Below are positions 43,207 to 53,540 of a DNA stretch of 64,000 bases, piece after piece. The first letter of the stretch is position 1, and each line of letters begins with the position of its first letter. Under the pieces are notes generated by a model. The model saw nothing but the letters and a program-made list of their open reading frames with translations, was not told the DNA's origin and searched no databases. The stretch covers positions 40,268,836 to 40,332,835 of the forward strand of contig OX328125.1 of NCBI GenBank assembly GCA_946811695.1, read 5' to 3'. Source of the stretch: Gonocerus acuteangulatus (Eukaryota; Arthropoda; Insecta; Hemiptera; Coreidae). Both the position numbers and the translations under genes were made by a program.

Positions 43207-44995
43207 GGGTACTTAGAATAACGGGATTCAGTTGAAACATTATCTGCATGTTCTACTTTCATTAAAACTAATATGTTGAAAGTTATGTTACGTTTGGAGT
43301 TAAGGAAGGGTTAGAATAAAATATTTTATGAACAGACATGAAATGTTTTGGAAACTTCGTATACTTTCATTAATATCTCGAACACGGTTGGGAAATCGTG
43401 GTAAGTGGATTTAAACTATTTGAAAGCTTACTAAATTTTCTACAAAAATGATTCTAAAACTATTTTTGATTAGGTTATGTCAATCGGAGAAATAAGTGCT
43501 TAAAACTTCAAATACGTCTGTTTTGTTCTTATGAACGGGTTTTTGTCGTTCTTTTTGTAATTTTTGTCTCTTTCCCTTGGTTTTTTATTGCTTTTTATTT
43601 TTGTAATTTCTTATGTTGTATTTGTAAGGAAAATGTATGTGTGTGTAAAACAGGATAGGTAAAATGAGACCAATTTTCTGTTGTCAGAAATAATAAAAAG
43701 TTTTGGGAACTTCGTATAATTTCTTAATATCTCGAAAACGTTTGAAAATCTTCGGAAGCGAAAGGTTACCATTCGAAAGCTTACTAAATGGTCTACAAGA
43801 AAGGTTCTAAAGAAAGTTTTGAATAAGCGATGTCAATCGGAGAAATACGTGCTTAAAACTTTTAAGTAATTGATTTCGCTCATTCGAACTGTTCTTTTTG
43901 TCTTTGATTTTGGTACTTAGAATAACGGGATTCAGTTGAAACATTATCTGCATGTTCTACTTTCATTAAAACTAATATGTTGAAAGTTATGTTACGTTTG
44001 GAGTTAAGGAAGGGTTAGAATAAAATATTTTATGAACAGACATGAAAAGTTTTGGAAATGTCGTATACTTTCATTAATATCTCGGACACGGTTGGGAAAT
44101 CGTGGTAAGTGGATTGAAACTATTTGAAAGCTTACTAAATTCTCTACAAAAATGATTCTAAAACTATTTTTGATTAGGTTAAGTCAATCGGAGAAATAAG
44201 TGCTTAAAACTTCAAATACGTCTGTTTTGTTCTTATGAACGGGTTTTTGTCGTTCTTTTTGTAATTTTTGTCTCTTTCCCTTGGTTTTTTATTTTTGTAA
44301 TTTCTTATGTTGTATTTGTAAGGAAAATGTATATGTGTGTAAAACAGGATAGGTAAAATGAGACCAATTTTCTGTTGTCAGAAATAATAAAAAGTTTTGG
44401 GAACTTCGTATAATTTCTTAATATCTCGAAAACGGTTGAAAATCTTGGGAAGCGAAAGGCTACCATTCGAAAGCTTACTAAATGGTCTACAAGAAAGGTT
44501 CTAAAGAAAGTTTTGAATAAGCGATGTCAATCGGAGAAATAAGTGCTTAAAACTTTTAAGTAATTGATTTTGTTTATTCGAACGTTTTTTTTGTCTTTGA
44601 TTTTGGTACTTCGAATTATGGGATTCAGTTGAAACATTTTCTGCATGTTCTAATTTCATCAAAACTAGTATGCTGAAAATTTACTTACGTTTGGAGTTAA
44701 GGAAGGGTTAAATTAAAATAATTTATTAATAGAGATGAAAAGCTTTGGAAACGTCATATACTTTCCTTAATATCTCGAAAACGGTTGAGAATCTTGGTAA
44801 ACGGATGGTTACCATTCGAAAGCTTACTAAATGCTTTAGAAAACAGGTTCTGAAGAAAGTTTTGATTAGGCGATGTCAAACGGAGAAATAAGTACATAAA
44901 ACTTAGAAGTTTGATAAACGATAATTGATTCCGTTTATTTATACGGTTCTTTTTGTCTGTTTTTATTTCTTGTTATTTCGTTATTGCTTCTAGGA
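43207..44995 (+). repeat. ~700-bp tandem repeat, about 2.5 units
   Basis: Units start GGTACTTAGAATAACGGGAT at 43208 and 43912 and GGTACTTCGAATTATGGGAT at 44604, so the periods are about 704 and 692 bp. Each contains ATTAATATCTCG-AACACGGTTG, a TGTCAATCGGAGAAATAAGT block repeated twice per unit, and CTTTTTGTCTTTGATTTTGG. The first two units are closest, the third more diverged. No coding function is apparent. Confidence 0.88.
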
Positions 44996-45855
44996 GGAGG
45001 ATGTATTTCTCAATAAAACAGGGGAATAAATACAAATTCTTTGAACCTGTAACAGAACTGAAAACGTAAATATTCGCCGTGTAGGGTCAGTCCGGGTCGA
45101 GGTAGTCTGCCGGTTCAGGTAGGCTTTTATTGCACTTCATAAATCAAGATTCATTGTTCTCATCAAGCATTCTAGGACAGCTGACAGTTACCTTTACCTG
45201 TAGGAAGTCATGCAGCCAAATTCTATACTAGAAATATAATTATATTTTGTTGTTGAATGTGGCCGTAGTTCAATAAAAAATAACACTACTTTCTCATTTT
45301 CATGTACAATTTTATTTTGTTTAATTGCATTTAAAAGTAAAATGGATATGTTAGCACTGCAAGTTAAGTAAATTAGAAATATATTCGTAGAAGAGTCTTC
45401 GTAGACCGAAACTTGGGACGGCAGAAAGAGTAATTTCTGCTTAGGATAGTTTCATCCCTAGCCGAAAATCTTGTTGTTTTTTTCATATTTGTTTACATTA
45501 GGAATGATCCAAACAAAGTAATAACTGTTTCTATTCTAAGTCTATAAAATAACACTAGGGATATGAATGGAACCGCGCTAAGATGACGCAGTTCCTGCGA
45601 GTCGGACTTTTTTTATGATAAGTTCCCAAAAATGAACATGATATTAGTTTTATTTATCACTTGTTTTCCCCCTATAATTCTGATTCAATATTTTACACAA
45701 TTGAAATGAATTTTCGAAAGATTGATAAGTATGCTCTGTTTTAAGCAACCCAATATATTTGGGCAGCCCTCTTTATTTTGTTTTAAATAAAGAATTTCTT
45801 TCTTCTTCTCTAGTAAATTGAGATATAATCTATGTTCTGAGATTCGCCTAATTGC

Positions 45856-45857
<2 letters not shown>
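44996..45857. other. non-coding sequence with two repeat fragments
   Basis: No gene. 45557-45612 on the minus strand is the GACTCGCAGGAACTGCGTCA module of the GCGCGGTTCC-type repeat. 45742-45812 is a second copy of the hairpin-plus-(TTC)n 3' end (CAACCCAATATATTTGGGCA). Confidence 0.6.

Positions 45858-45912
<55 letters not shown>
45858..45912. repeat. poly(T) run
   Basis: About 55 consecutive T, then GGTGGGGGGG. The open frame through it is spurious. Confidence 0.95.
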
Positions 45913-45913
<1 letters not shown>

Positions 45914-47252
45914 GTGGGGGGGAAGAGTAGTGATTCTCAATCATTTGTCCCCTTTTTTGTTAATATCAAATTTTTGACCAGTTATTGTGGTTTGAAAAAG
46001 ACACTTATGAACATTGAAAGTGCGTTAGGCTTAAAGAAAATTAATAAGCAATGAAACGTTGAAATATAATGTTTAAAAGCAGAGAAAATGGGGAGTTTTC
46101 TACAAAAAAAAAACAAAAAAAAACACGGTTTTTTCCAAAAGACCTTTAGAGCAGCATATTTCTGGAACAAAAACAGACAGCATTTACCTACAAGTTTTGT
46201 CTAGTTTTTTCCCCTTGTGTATTGTTATCTACTTGCCATATACCCTGTATACATTGTATATGAATTTTATTAATTTTTAATAATATATATGTATATAGAA
46301 CACTGAAGAGGGTTGAAATGGTAACAATTTACAAAAAAAGTATTTATTTTCTTTCTCTTATAACATCCATTACTCTTATTTTTTTTTTCTTTTCCACCGA
46401 CTGCTGTGGGACACTGGAGGTCTTAAAATCTAAACTTACTTTATAGTATGTTATGTAAAAATTTAAAAAAAAACTGGTTACATATTTTTAAAAAATACTG
46501 GACACACCTTTAATATAAACTAAACCTAAACAAGCAGTATTTATATATATATATATATATCAATTGTATTAATGCCTTATAGGAAGACGAGTTTGTAAAA
46601 CTACTAACGGATATATAGAAGAAATAATAAGGGTCTTAGGAAGCGACACGCTCCTTGAGGGATCCCAGTGGCATTGCAAGGATGGCCGTTGAACCTCTGA
46701 AGGCGTTCTCCTTCATGACTCACGATTCTGTGATTCTTTCTCCTTTTATACTTCGCTGTATCTTAGGGCTGCACTAGTCAACAACTAACTAGTAATTAGT
46801 TAAATATTTAAGTGTACCAATAGTGTATGTGGTGAGGCGTTACTGTCCCTTTTTATTCACTCGGTCTTGTTAATTATATATGTTATAGACAATTTTGAGA
46901 CGTCATTAAATCTCTATAGTAGAATACTATGTGATAGAGGTTCTTATGAGTCGGAAATACTCTGAGTTCCTTCTCAGAAGATATCATGAGAAAAAGAGGC
47001 AGGAGGAGCTGGAATGGAAGCTGACTCATTTTCCTCTAAATTAACAGCTGTAATAAATATCTTAAATAAAAATGAATGGTCTTAAAGAAAAAAGGATGTG
47101 TTTTTTTGTATGCTGTATTTTACGTTCCAAATACTTTCTTACCGGACACCTGAAACAGCGGAAGTGGGTTAATTTTACTTATTATTATATAGTCATTTAT
47201 ATTACGAGAAAAATTATTTCGTTTAGAGCATACAGGAACATATATATGCTTT
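45913..47252. other. non-coding sequence
   Basis: No supported gene. A 32-codon frame at 46945-47043 (MSRKYSEFLLRRYHEKKRQE and onward) is highly charged and non-repetitive but too short to call. A (TA)n tract lies at 46543-46561. Confidence 0.45.
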
Positions 47253-47520
47253 AGGTCCACCCGACAAACCAATGTAATGTACTCTGTAACATACAGTCTT
47301 CTTTTTCCTAGATAGCCACTGCGCATAAGCGAACGCCACTGCCCGTGCGCGAACGCCAGCGGACACTTCTTTTGTGACACATATAGTCTTCTTTTTCGTA
47401 CATGTGATACTTTTTTGTAACGCTAGGTCCACCCGATAAACCTATGTAATGTACTCTATAACATACAGTCATCTTTTTCGTATAAGGCCACTGCACATGG
47501 GTGAACGCCAGCGGACACTT
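47253..47520. repeat. 173-bp tandem duplication
   Basis: GGTCCACCCGACAAACCAAT (47253) recurs as GGTCCACCCGATAAACCTAT (47426), each followed by GTAATGTACTCT, TAACATACAGTC and CGAACGCCAGCGGACACTT or a close variant. The CCACTGC..GAACGCCA part is itself doubled in the first copy. Overlapping minus-strand frames are by-products. Confidence 0.75.
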
Positions 47521-47636
47521 TTAGCACTTTCCTCCGAAGGAAAGTAGCTATTGACTCATGACGGATTTTTTTTGAAAAATTTCTTCAAATCTTTATCGTT
47601 CCTACCTAGTAGACACCGAAAATGACCCCCGTTAAA

Positions 47637-47680
<44 letters not shown>

Positions 47681-47730
47681 GCATATATATATATATATAT
47701 GGGCGCTAATGGCCAAGATGTAGATGCGCC

Positions 47731-47777
<47 letters not shown>

Positions 47778-47789
47778 GTCTGTTAACAC
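47521..47789. repeat. interspersed repeat, TA tract and SINE tail
   Basis: 47521-47640 matches the reverse complement of 58420-58550 (TTAGCACTTTCCTCCGAAGG versus TTCCTTGAGAAAGTTCTAAA). A TA tract (47640-47700) is followed by GGGCGCTAATGGCCAAGATG, TAGATGCGCCGT and a 34-A run, the GGCGC-stem tail in plus orientation. Confidence 0.7.
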
Positions 47790-48490
47790 GATAGCGGCCA
47801 GAGTTTTTGTTTTTTCGTCACGAAACTTGGTATATAGCATTCAATTAGCAAACGATTGAACGAGTTCGTTAACCACCAAAGTCGGTCCACCGGAAGGGGG
47901 GGTTCACCCCGAACCCAAAACAATAATTTGACTATGCCAGCCGTAATATTTGTTATATTTCAACGAAACTTGGTATTCGTAGTGGTAATATAGAGAGAAA
48001 AGTGAGATATAAAAATGAACTAAATCGGTTCATTAGAAGGGGGGGGGGGTTTACTCCGGACCCACAATAGCAATTCGCCACTACCAGCCGTGATTTTTGG
48101 TATATTTCGACGAAACTCGGTATTCGTAGTGGTAATCCACAGGTAAATATGTGTTGTAAAAATAAACTAAATCGGTTCATTAGGAGGGGGGGGGGGGTTA
48201 CTCCGGACCCACAATACCAATTCGCCACTACCAGCCGTGATTTTTGGTATATTTCGAGGAAACTCGGTATTCGTAGTGGTAATCTACAGGTAAATATGTG
48301 TTGTAAAAATAAACTTAATCATTAGAAGGGGGGTTTACTCCGGACCCAAATTCCTAATATACTCATACCGGTCGTAATTTCTGCTGTATTGGAACAAAAC
48401 GCGGTATATATCTTGGGTAACTCATGAGAAAGAAGTGTTGTAAAAATGAGCTGAATCGGTCAATCGGAAAGCGGGGGTTTAATTTGTAAT
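47790..48490 (+). repeat. 143-147-bp tandem array, five units, with G-runs
   Basis: The phrase CGAAACTTGGTAT or a variant occurs at 47821, 47964, 48111, 48258 and 48395. Each unit also has a CGGTTCATTAGAAGG-type segment running into 4 to 13 G, then TTTACTCCGGACCCA and CCAGCCGTGATTTTTGGTAT. Outer units are more diverged than inner ones. The G-run length varies, as expected of slippage. Confidence 0.88.
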
Positions 48491-49244
48491 ATGTTTCAAT
48501 AGAAAAGCCCGCCAGACGTAGGTTCACAAAGCCGCCGCTAGGAGCGCTTTCTACCACTAGAGTGACTGTATCCTGTTCCTGCGTTAGATCAAAATAGGAT
48601 AATATGAGGGTTTTAGTATTTATTAAGTAGTGTAGTAGGTAACATGTGTAAACATAACTCTGGAAGCAAATTAATAATTGATCAGGTACTCATTACAAAT
48701 TTAAAAGAGAACTATTCATGTTTTTATTTTATTTATGTAGGATATTTTAAGCAAATTGTTCTGGAAAGCAGTCTACACTACCCAAATTCTGAGGAAAGTG
48801 CTTAGTTTTGCAGCTCCTGCGTGACGGACGTTTTTGTGACACATTTTTGTAACGGTTTTTCCAGTTTAGTCACCGCTAAAGCATATTTATGCTAAAAACT
48901 CGCATGTTTCAGACAATTCGATCAAGCAAGTGCTTAAAATTGTTTAACAGTAAAGGCGGGGTCACCCCCTTCGTCGTGGAGCGGACGAGACCACTACCTA
49001 CCGGCCAGTCGATCGTGATCACTACCGCATGTGAACCAATGGTAGTGGGGGGGGGGGGTAGTACATGCTCTTGAAGAGAACGGTTGGGAAATCTCCATCT
49101 AGTTGGAGTTAGCACGATCAGTTCAGTCTTATCTCCTAAAGCGAGGATTCTGCTGCTTAGCGTCATCTTTTAATCGCAAGGTAGTTAGTTAGGTGGCGCA
49201 TAAAAATTGTGGCCTCTGTTCTTGTAACAAACACGCACACAAAC

Positions 49245-49246
<2 letters not shown>
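48491..49246. other. non-coding sequence
   Basis: No gene supported. The stretch 48950-49075 is GC-richer and open on both strands, without recognisable motifs, and includes a GTAGTGGGGGGGGGG run. Confidence 0.45.

Positions 49247-49292
<46 letters not shown>
49247..49292. repeat. (TA)n microsatellite
   Basis: TA dinucleotide tract of about 45 bp. Confidence 0.95.
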
Positions 49293-49294
<2 letters not shown>

Positions 49295-49449
49295 TCGGGA
49301 GACATTTACAGTACAAATTTCATTCATGGTTGCAACCTAAATACTACATTCCCTCGAAAAGTCCTAATCCTTTACCAACATATATATGCAAAAAGCAAAA
49401 ATACCAACATATATGAAAACAAAATATTATAGTTTGAATACTAAACTTT

Positions 49450-49639
49450 GCCAACGGCCATAGCCATGTTGAATAGACCGGTTCCTTTAGATCACCGAAG
49501 TTAAGCAATGACAGCCGTGGCCAGCCAGTACTTAAATGGTTGACTGCCGGATTAAACCACGTGCCGTTGGCATTATTAAAGGGAGGCAACTTCTAGAAAC
49601 CCCGGACGAAATCAGATGTTAGTAGGCAGTAAAAAAAAT
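49450..49639 (+). mobile_element. 5S rRNA-headed SINE, diverged copy
   Basis: The first ~115 bp follow 5S rRNA order: GCCAACGGCCATAGCCATGT, TAGACCGGTTCC, GATCACCGAAGTTAAGCAAT, then GTGCCGTTGGC. It is followed by AAAGGGAGGCAACTTCTAGA and a degenerate tail ending AGTAAAAAAAA. ACTAAAC occurs at 49440-49446 and 49642-49648, a probable target-site duplication. The 5S internal promoter is mutated, and the copy is not a 5S gene. Confidence 0.85.
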
Positions 49640-50785
49640 AGACTAAACATTCCACATCGCACTAGCGATAAACATTGTGAGGAAACACGTTAAGATGGCG
49701 CAGTTAGAGTGAGCCAGACTTTTTTGGGGTTGGGGGATTATAAAACCTCTGTATGTCATGGGTGTATATAGGAAATCATTTCGGGAGCGACTGGGAAAAT
49801 TTCGGGGGGGGGGGACTGACACCATTTCCGGGTTATGGAATATGAAAAATTTAGAACTTGGAATAGTTTTAGGCAACTACAGCGCTATTAAGCCTAAAAT
49901 AAACTATTTTTTTATTAACTAAGTGTTCTTATTTAATTTATTTTAAAGGTTTTTATGACACATTTTTACCATAAAATGAAAATTTCGGGGGGGGGAGCTG
50001 CAGCCCCCTCAGCCCCCCTTATATACGCCCATGCTGTATGTACTCATACAGTTGGGTTGAAATGCTGAAGTAAAAGCCGATAAAGAGCGAGATGTGCGAG
50101 GCACGAGAATCACGTGCGAAGATAATTCCCAATAGCTAGATTCCCTGAGGATACGTGAGCATCTTCTTCGCCCTTTCAGAGATTAAACTTCTCAAGAAAG
50201 CAAATTAGCCTTATCTAGAGGAGCACGCTCTCCTGATAACGGTATAATTTCGCTGGCCGACTTTCTTACGCCTCTACGAAAACTATGACGAGAAATACGC
50301 GTTGAATCATTGCCTGGATGATTCATGTCCAAGTCGGATTTCAAAGACTGCCCTAGGAGTTAAGTTAAGTTTTAGAAGAACCCTGGCTTCGTTCTTCCTT
50401 TATTCTGGTGTTTAAGGAGCGCATTGAGGTCAATAAAATAATTAAGATAATTGTACTAAATAGTTGATATATATTAGTTCCCCTCCCTCCAATTTATTGT
50501 ACAAACTAACGAGAGAGCCCCAGGCCCAATGGGTTGCTCCCTGGTACTGTACTTAATTCTACACCTTATCATACACTTATCTACAAGAAGCGATACAATA
50601 TTTACTATTACGGTGTACATATGTTGCCCTCTTTGAGTGTTTAGCTCTCATAAAGAGCGAAACGACCTACGTGTTGTAATGTTGGCAAGTTGAAGATATA
50701 CCTGTAACGTACGAAATATTATAGCCCGCCCGCAAACAAAACAACCAAGTAGTGCGCAAGCGCTGCATCCAGCTCATGTGTGGTA
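49640..50785. other. non-coding sequence
   Basis: No gene supported. 49690-49725 is a fragment of the GCGCGGTTCC-type repeat. Two G-runs with similar contexts (AAAATTTCGGGGGGGGGG at 49797 and AAAATTTCGGGGGGGGGA at 49980) are a small local repeat. Confidence 0.5.
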
Positions 50786-51165
50786 AGGCCTATCTCCCCA
50801 CCGACCAAGCCCCTTCGGGCGGATAATTGTACTACTAGTAATTCCTTTAAGTCCAGTCTTTAAGCTGCCAACCATCTTCTTTCTTGACATGTTTATCCTA
50901 ACCGGTCACTGATCTTACGCCACGTCTCTCTAGGCCTACCTCTTCTTCTTACTTCTTGGGTAGTCCGCTATACAAATTATTTTTCGATGGCTCCATCAGG
51001 ATTTCTAAGTGTGTGGCCTATCCACATTCATTTTTTTTTTCCTTTTTTCGAAGTGAATAGGAGGCTGATCATTGATTTTCCAGAGCTCTTCGTTTGGGAT
51101 TTCCCCAAGCCATCTGATTTTTCGGGGGACAAAAGTTTGAAGAGGTCAGGTGGTAGCTTCAGTCC
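50786..51165 (-). pseudogene. LINE reverse-transcriptase C-terminal fragment
   Basis: On the minus strand the frames give IRWLGEIPNEELWKINDQPP, then (after a frameshift near 51050) WIGHTLRNPDGAIEK and RRRGRPRETWRKISDRLG. The N-E-E-L-W ... W-I-G-H-T-L-R ... R-G-R-P-x-x-T-W-R series is the hallmark C-terminus of a widespread group of animal LINE ORF2 proteins. Several stops are present. It is a different lineage from the I-clade element at 8843, as no RNase H is seen. Confidence 0.78.
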
Positions 51166-51934
51166 CTTTCCAGGTGTCAGTTCCTTAAACCAGGACTAGC
51201 TTTCTGTTGGCGTTGAACGGTCGTACTTTTGCCTTCTTCCAGAGTTTCACATTCTTTTATATGGGATATATTTGCACGAACTACACAATATTAGTACGCA
51301 ATATACTACTTGCAAACTGCCATAATTAATATCATGTGTACAAACAAGTCCTAAGAAGAACTGACACAACCCAAGATGAAGAGAGGAAGTGACTAAAAAT
51401 GGAATGCTCTATTGCTGACGGGATTTTCAGAGGATGAAGTAAAAGATTCCTTACCAACTTTTTTTTACGTCGAAACTAATATAAAACGACGGGAAATTTC
51501 TAGTTGGCAAGCCTGTACTTTATTTCCTCGCGGATCATGGATCCAGTGTTAGGCTTCACCAGGTACGGAACTATGCTCACACGCACCTTCTAATGCACTT
51601 ATTAATAACTTCTGCATGTTCCCTTGCTCTAGATATTTACTCACCCATTGTTATTATTATACGTCAGTATTTTATTATTGCATTTACCTTTGTATTATGT
51701 CATTTTCAATCCTAATGAATATAAATTTGTACAAAAAAAAAAACAGTTATAATTATTCATTATTCTTTTTACAACAATTAATTATATCTTCTACTTCCTC
51801 ATGTCATAACAAGTTCCTATTTTCTTCATGTGTTTTTTAGGATTTTAATATGAATCACAAATGGGTTACAAAATAATGAATAAAGAAAGATGGAAAACAT
51901 ACAAGCCTCTATATACAGAAGGACCTCCTAAGGG
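51166..51934. other. non-coding sequence
   Basis: No supported gene. The open frame at 51616-51840 is AT-rich and featureless. Confidence 0.5.
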
Positions 51935-52095
51935 AGATAAAAAACAGTTCTTATGAATGGCAACCTTGTACGAAGTTAATAAGACATGATGAATTAGTTA
52001 TTACAAGACTAAAAATTGGACACACACATTTAATGCATTACCATCTCATTAACAAATCAAGACATTCAGTATAGAAATGCAACAAATAATTAACA
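51935..52095 (+). pseudogene. I-clade LINE ORF2 C-terminal fragment
   Basis: The frame from about 51985 reads RHDELVITRLKIGHTHLMHY then HLINKSRH, matching RDEVIISRLRIGHTQLTHSY of the LINE at 8843-15889 residue for residue in the core. This is the region between RNase H and the C-terminal zinc finger. A TAG follows, and the finger is reduced to K-C-N-K. It shows a second, older insertion of a related I-clade family. Confidence 0.8.
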
Positions 52096-52154
52096 ATTAA
52101 ACACTTTTGTGTGAGTCTGCTGATATGCGTAGGAGTGGCTTCAGTATCTATACA

Positions 52155-52336
52155 TTTTATTTATTTAAATTTTAACATCCATTTATTATTCACATCGAAT
52201 TTTAGGACAGGTTATCTATAGGTTAGCACACTATTTTTTCGTGGATAAAGAAGCCACCACCCCCAGTGGGAATCGAACCCATGACTTTAGGCCCAGAGTG
52301 CATACGCCTTAGCACTCACGGCCACCGGGCCTCCAG
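52155..52336 (-). mobile_element. tRNA-headed SINE (CCCGGTGGCCGTGAG head)
   Basis: On the minus strand: GGAGGCCCGGTGGCCGTGAG head, B box GGTTCGATTCC, GGGGGTGGTGGCTTCTTTAT, AACCTATAGATAACCTGTCC and a TTAAAATTTAAATAAATAAA tail. It is shorter in the middle than the copy at 32705 (the CCAGCCAGGATAGGGCTGAT segment is missing). Confidence 0.88.
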
Positions 52337-52411
52337 TATAATACATAATAAAATTGTAACGGATCGCTGTCTGGACATGGAAGATATGTGGTAAAAAATA
52401 TTATTGGGGGC

Positions 52412-52596
52412 GCCAACGGCCATAGCCACGTTGAATGCACCGGTTCCCGTAGATCACCGAAGTTAAGCAACGTAGGGCGTGGTCAGTACCTGAATGGGTG
52501 ACCGACCACGTGCTGTTGGCATTATAAAAGGGTGGTAACCTGTACATAGCCCGGCGCTCATAGCCAAATAGTTGATGCGCCGTTAAAAAAAGAAAA
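52412..52596 (+). mobile_element. 5S rRNA-headed SINE with 12-bp target-site duplication
   Basis: The head (52412-52520) is clearly 5S rRNA: GCCAACGGCCATAGCCACGT, CACCGGTTCC, GATCACCGAAGTTAAGCAAC, GGTCAGTACCTGAATGGGTG, CCACGTGCTGTTGGC. About 10 bp are missing near 52503 relative to a normal ~119-nt 5S. The tail is AAGGGTGGTAACCTGTACAT, AGCCCGGCGCTCATAG and GATGCGCCGT, then A7. ATTATTGGGGGC at 52400-52411 and 52597-52608 is an exact duplication, so this is a retrotransposed SINE. Confidence 0.93.
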
Positions 52597-52608
52597 ATTA
52601 TTGGGGGC

Positions 52609-53328
52609 CTTTATCAACGCAATAATATCCAAAATAATGATTTTTAGCATTTTTGTCTGTGCGTTCGTGCACGCTAAACTCAGTAACGGCTTATGGGATT
52701 TAGATACTGGTTTAGAGTAGAAACGGACTATGTTCACTAAAATAACCCGTTCATTATTCATATTGTAGAGGAGATAAGGCTAGGGATAGCTATTGGTCTC
52801 GAGGCCTGGGTCTTCAATACCTGACAGGGTTAGGACACTTAGATGTACAAGAGGGGGTAATTATACATTTTCAGAAGACATCCTGCTTTGAAAATTTGGA
52901 TAAAATCAATAATTAAGTGCTATAAAATAAAATCTTAATTCTTCGACATTATTTATTATTTTTACATTTTTTTAAATTTATATATATATATGAATTTGTA
53001 TAATAAAAATAATATTGTTTAAATAACCTAATATATCTAATTCTTACTATTAATTTTAAAAACACTCTGATTTAGTGGTGTTTTTGTACCCAAGGGACAA
53101 TAGAAAGAGTGTCCCTTTTTGTTTGCTGTTGAGTGCGTATATGTTCGTAAGATGTTTGCTTTGCGCGATCACATAAACCTTTGATTTTTAACTAAAAGTG
53201 AGCGACCTATAATTTTATATTACCTGACCAGTGTTATCAGCAATAGCTTGACTGGGTAAATTTTATCAATTCATCAAAGAACGTGGGATAATAAGCGGCA
53301 TGTGTCAAAAGGGTAGGGCTATAATTAT
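52609..53328. other. non-coding AT-rich sequence
   Basis: I see no supported gene, RNA or repeat apart from a short (TA)n at 52980. Confidence 0.5.
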
Positions 53329-53540
53329 TTAATGAAGTATTAATTTTATCATTTGATTTTCCCATAATAGGTAATCGATAGAGAAAGCAGTTGGTTGTTT
53401 TATAACGAAGGCTGGAAAGTTGTGTAGGTTCAAGTCTTTTCTCCAGAGGTTGACCAGCATATGCAATTTTTGCATGTCTTCACTTACACACTTTCTTCTA
53501 GTATCTAACAACCTTCTGGCTAAAGATTCTAAGACCCAAT
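53329..53540 (-). pseudogene. coding-like segment, unrecognised, next to its satellite
   Basis: On the minus strand a frame open from about 53540 to TAA at 53329 encodes balanced sequence: LARRLLDTRRKCVSEDMQKL, HMLVNLWRKDLNLHNFPAFV, IKQPTAFSIDYLLWEN. The composition is protein-like and unlike random AT-rich translation. The first part lies within the first units of the 71-bp satellite, so the satellite arose by amplification of part of this segment. No family is recognised; it may be an exon or transposon relic. Confidence 0.4.

Noticed and set aside
45818..46054. Open frame starting MRYNLCSEIRLIA
   Set aside because: Runs through 55 T residues (poly-Phe); no domain.
47223..47496. Overlapping minus-strand frames with similar translations
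   Set aside because: Similarity is explained by the 173-bp DNA duplication, not by a protein family.
50987..51199. 70-codon plus-strand frame
   Set aside because: Antisense to the LINE RT C-terminal fragment at 50786-51165.
52412..52520. 5S rRNA gene
   Set aside because: About 10 bp missing from the 5S sequence, a SINE tail attached and a 12-bp target duplication flanking; a retrotransposed copy, not a gene.
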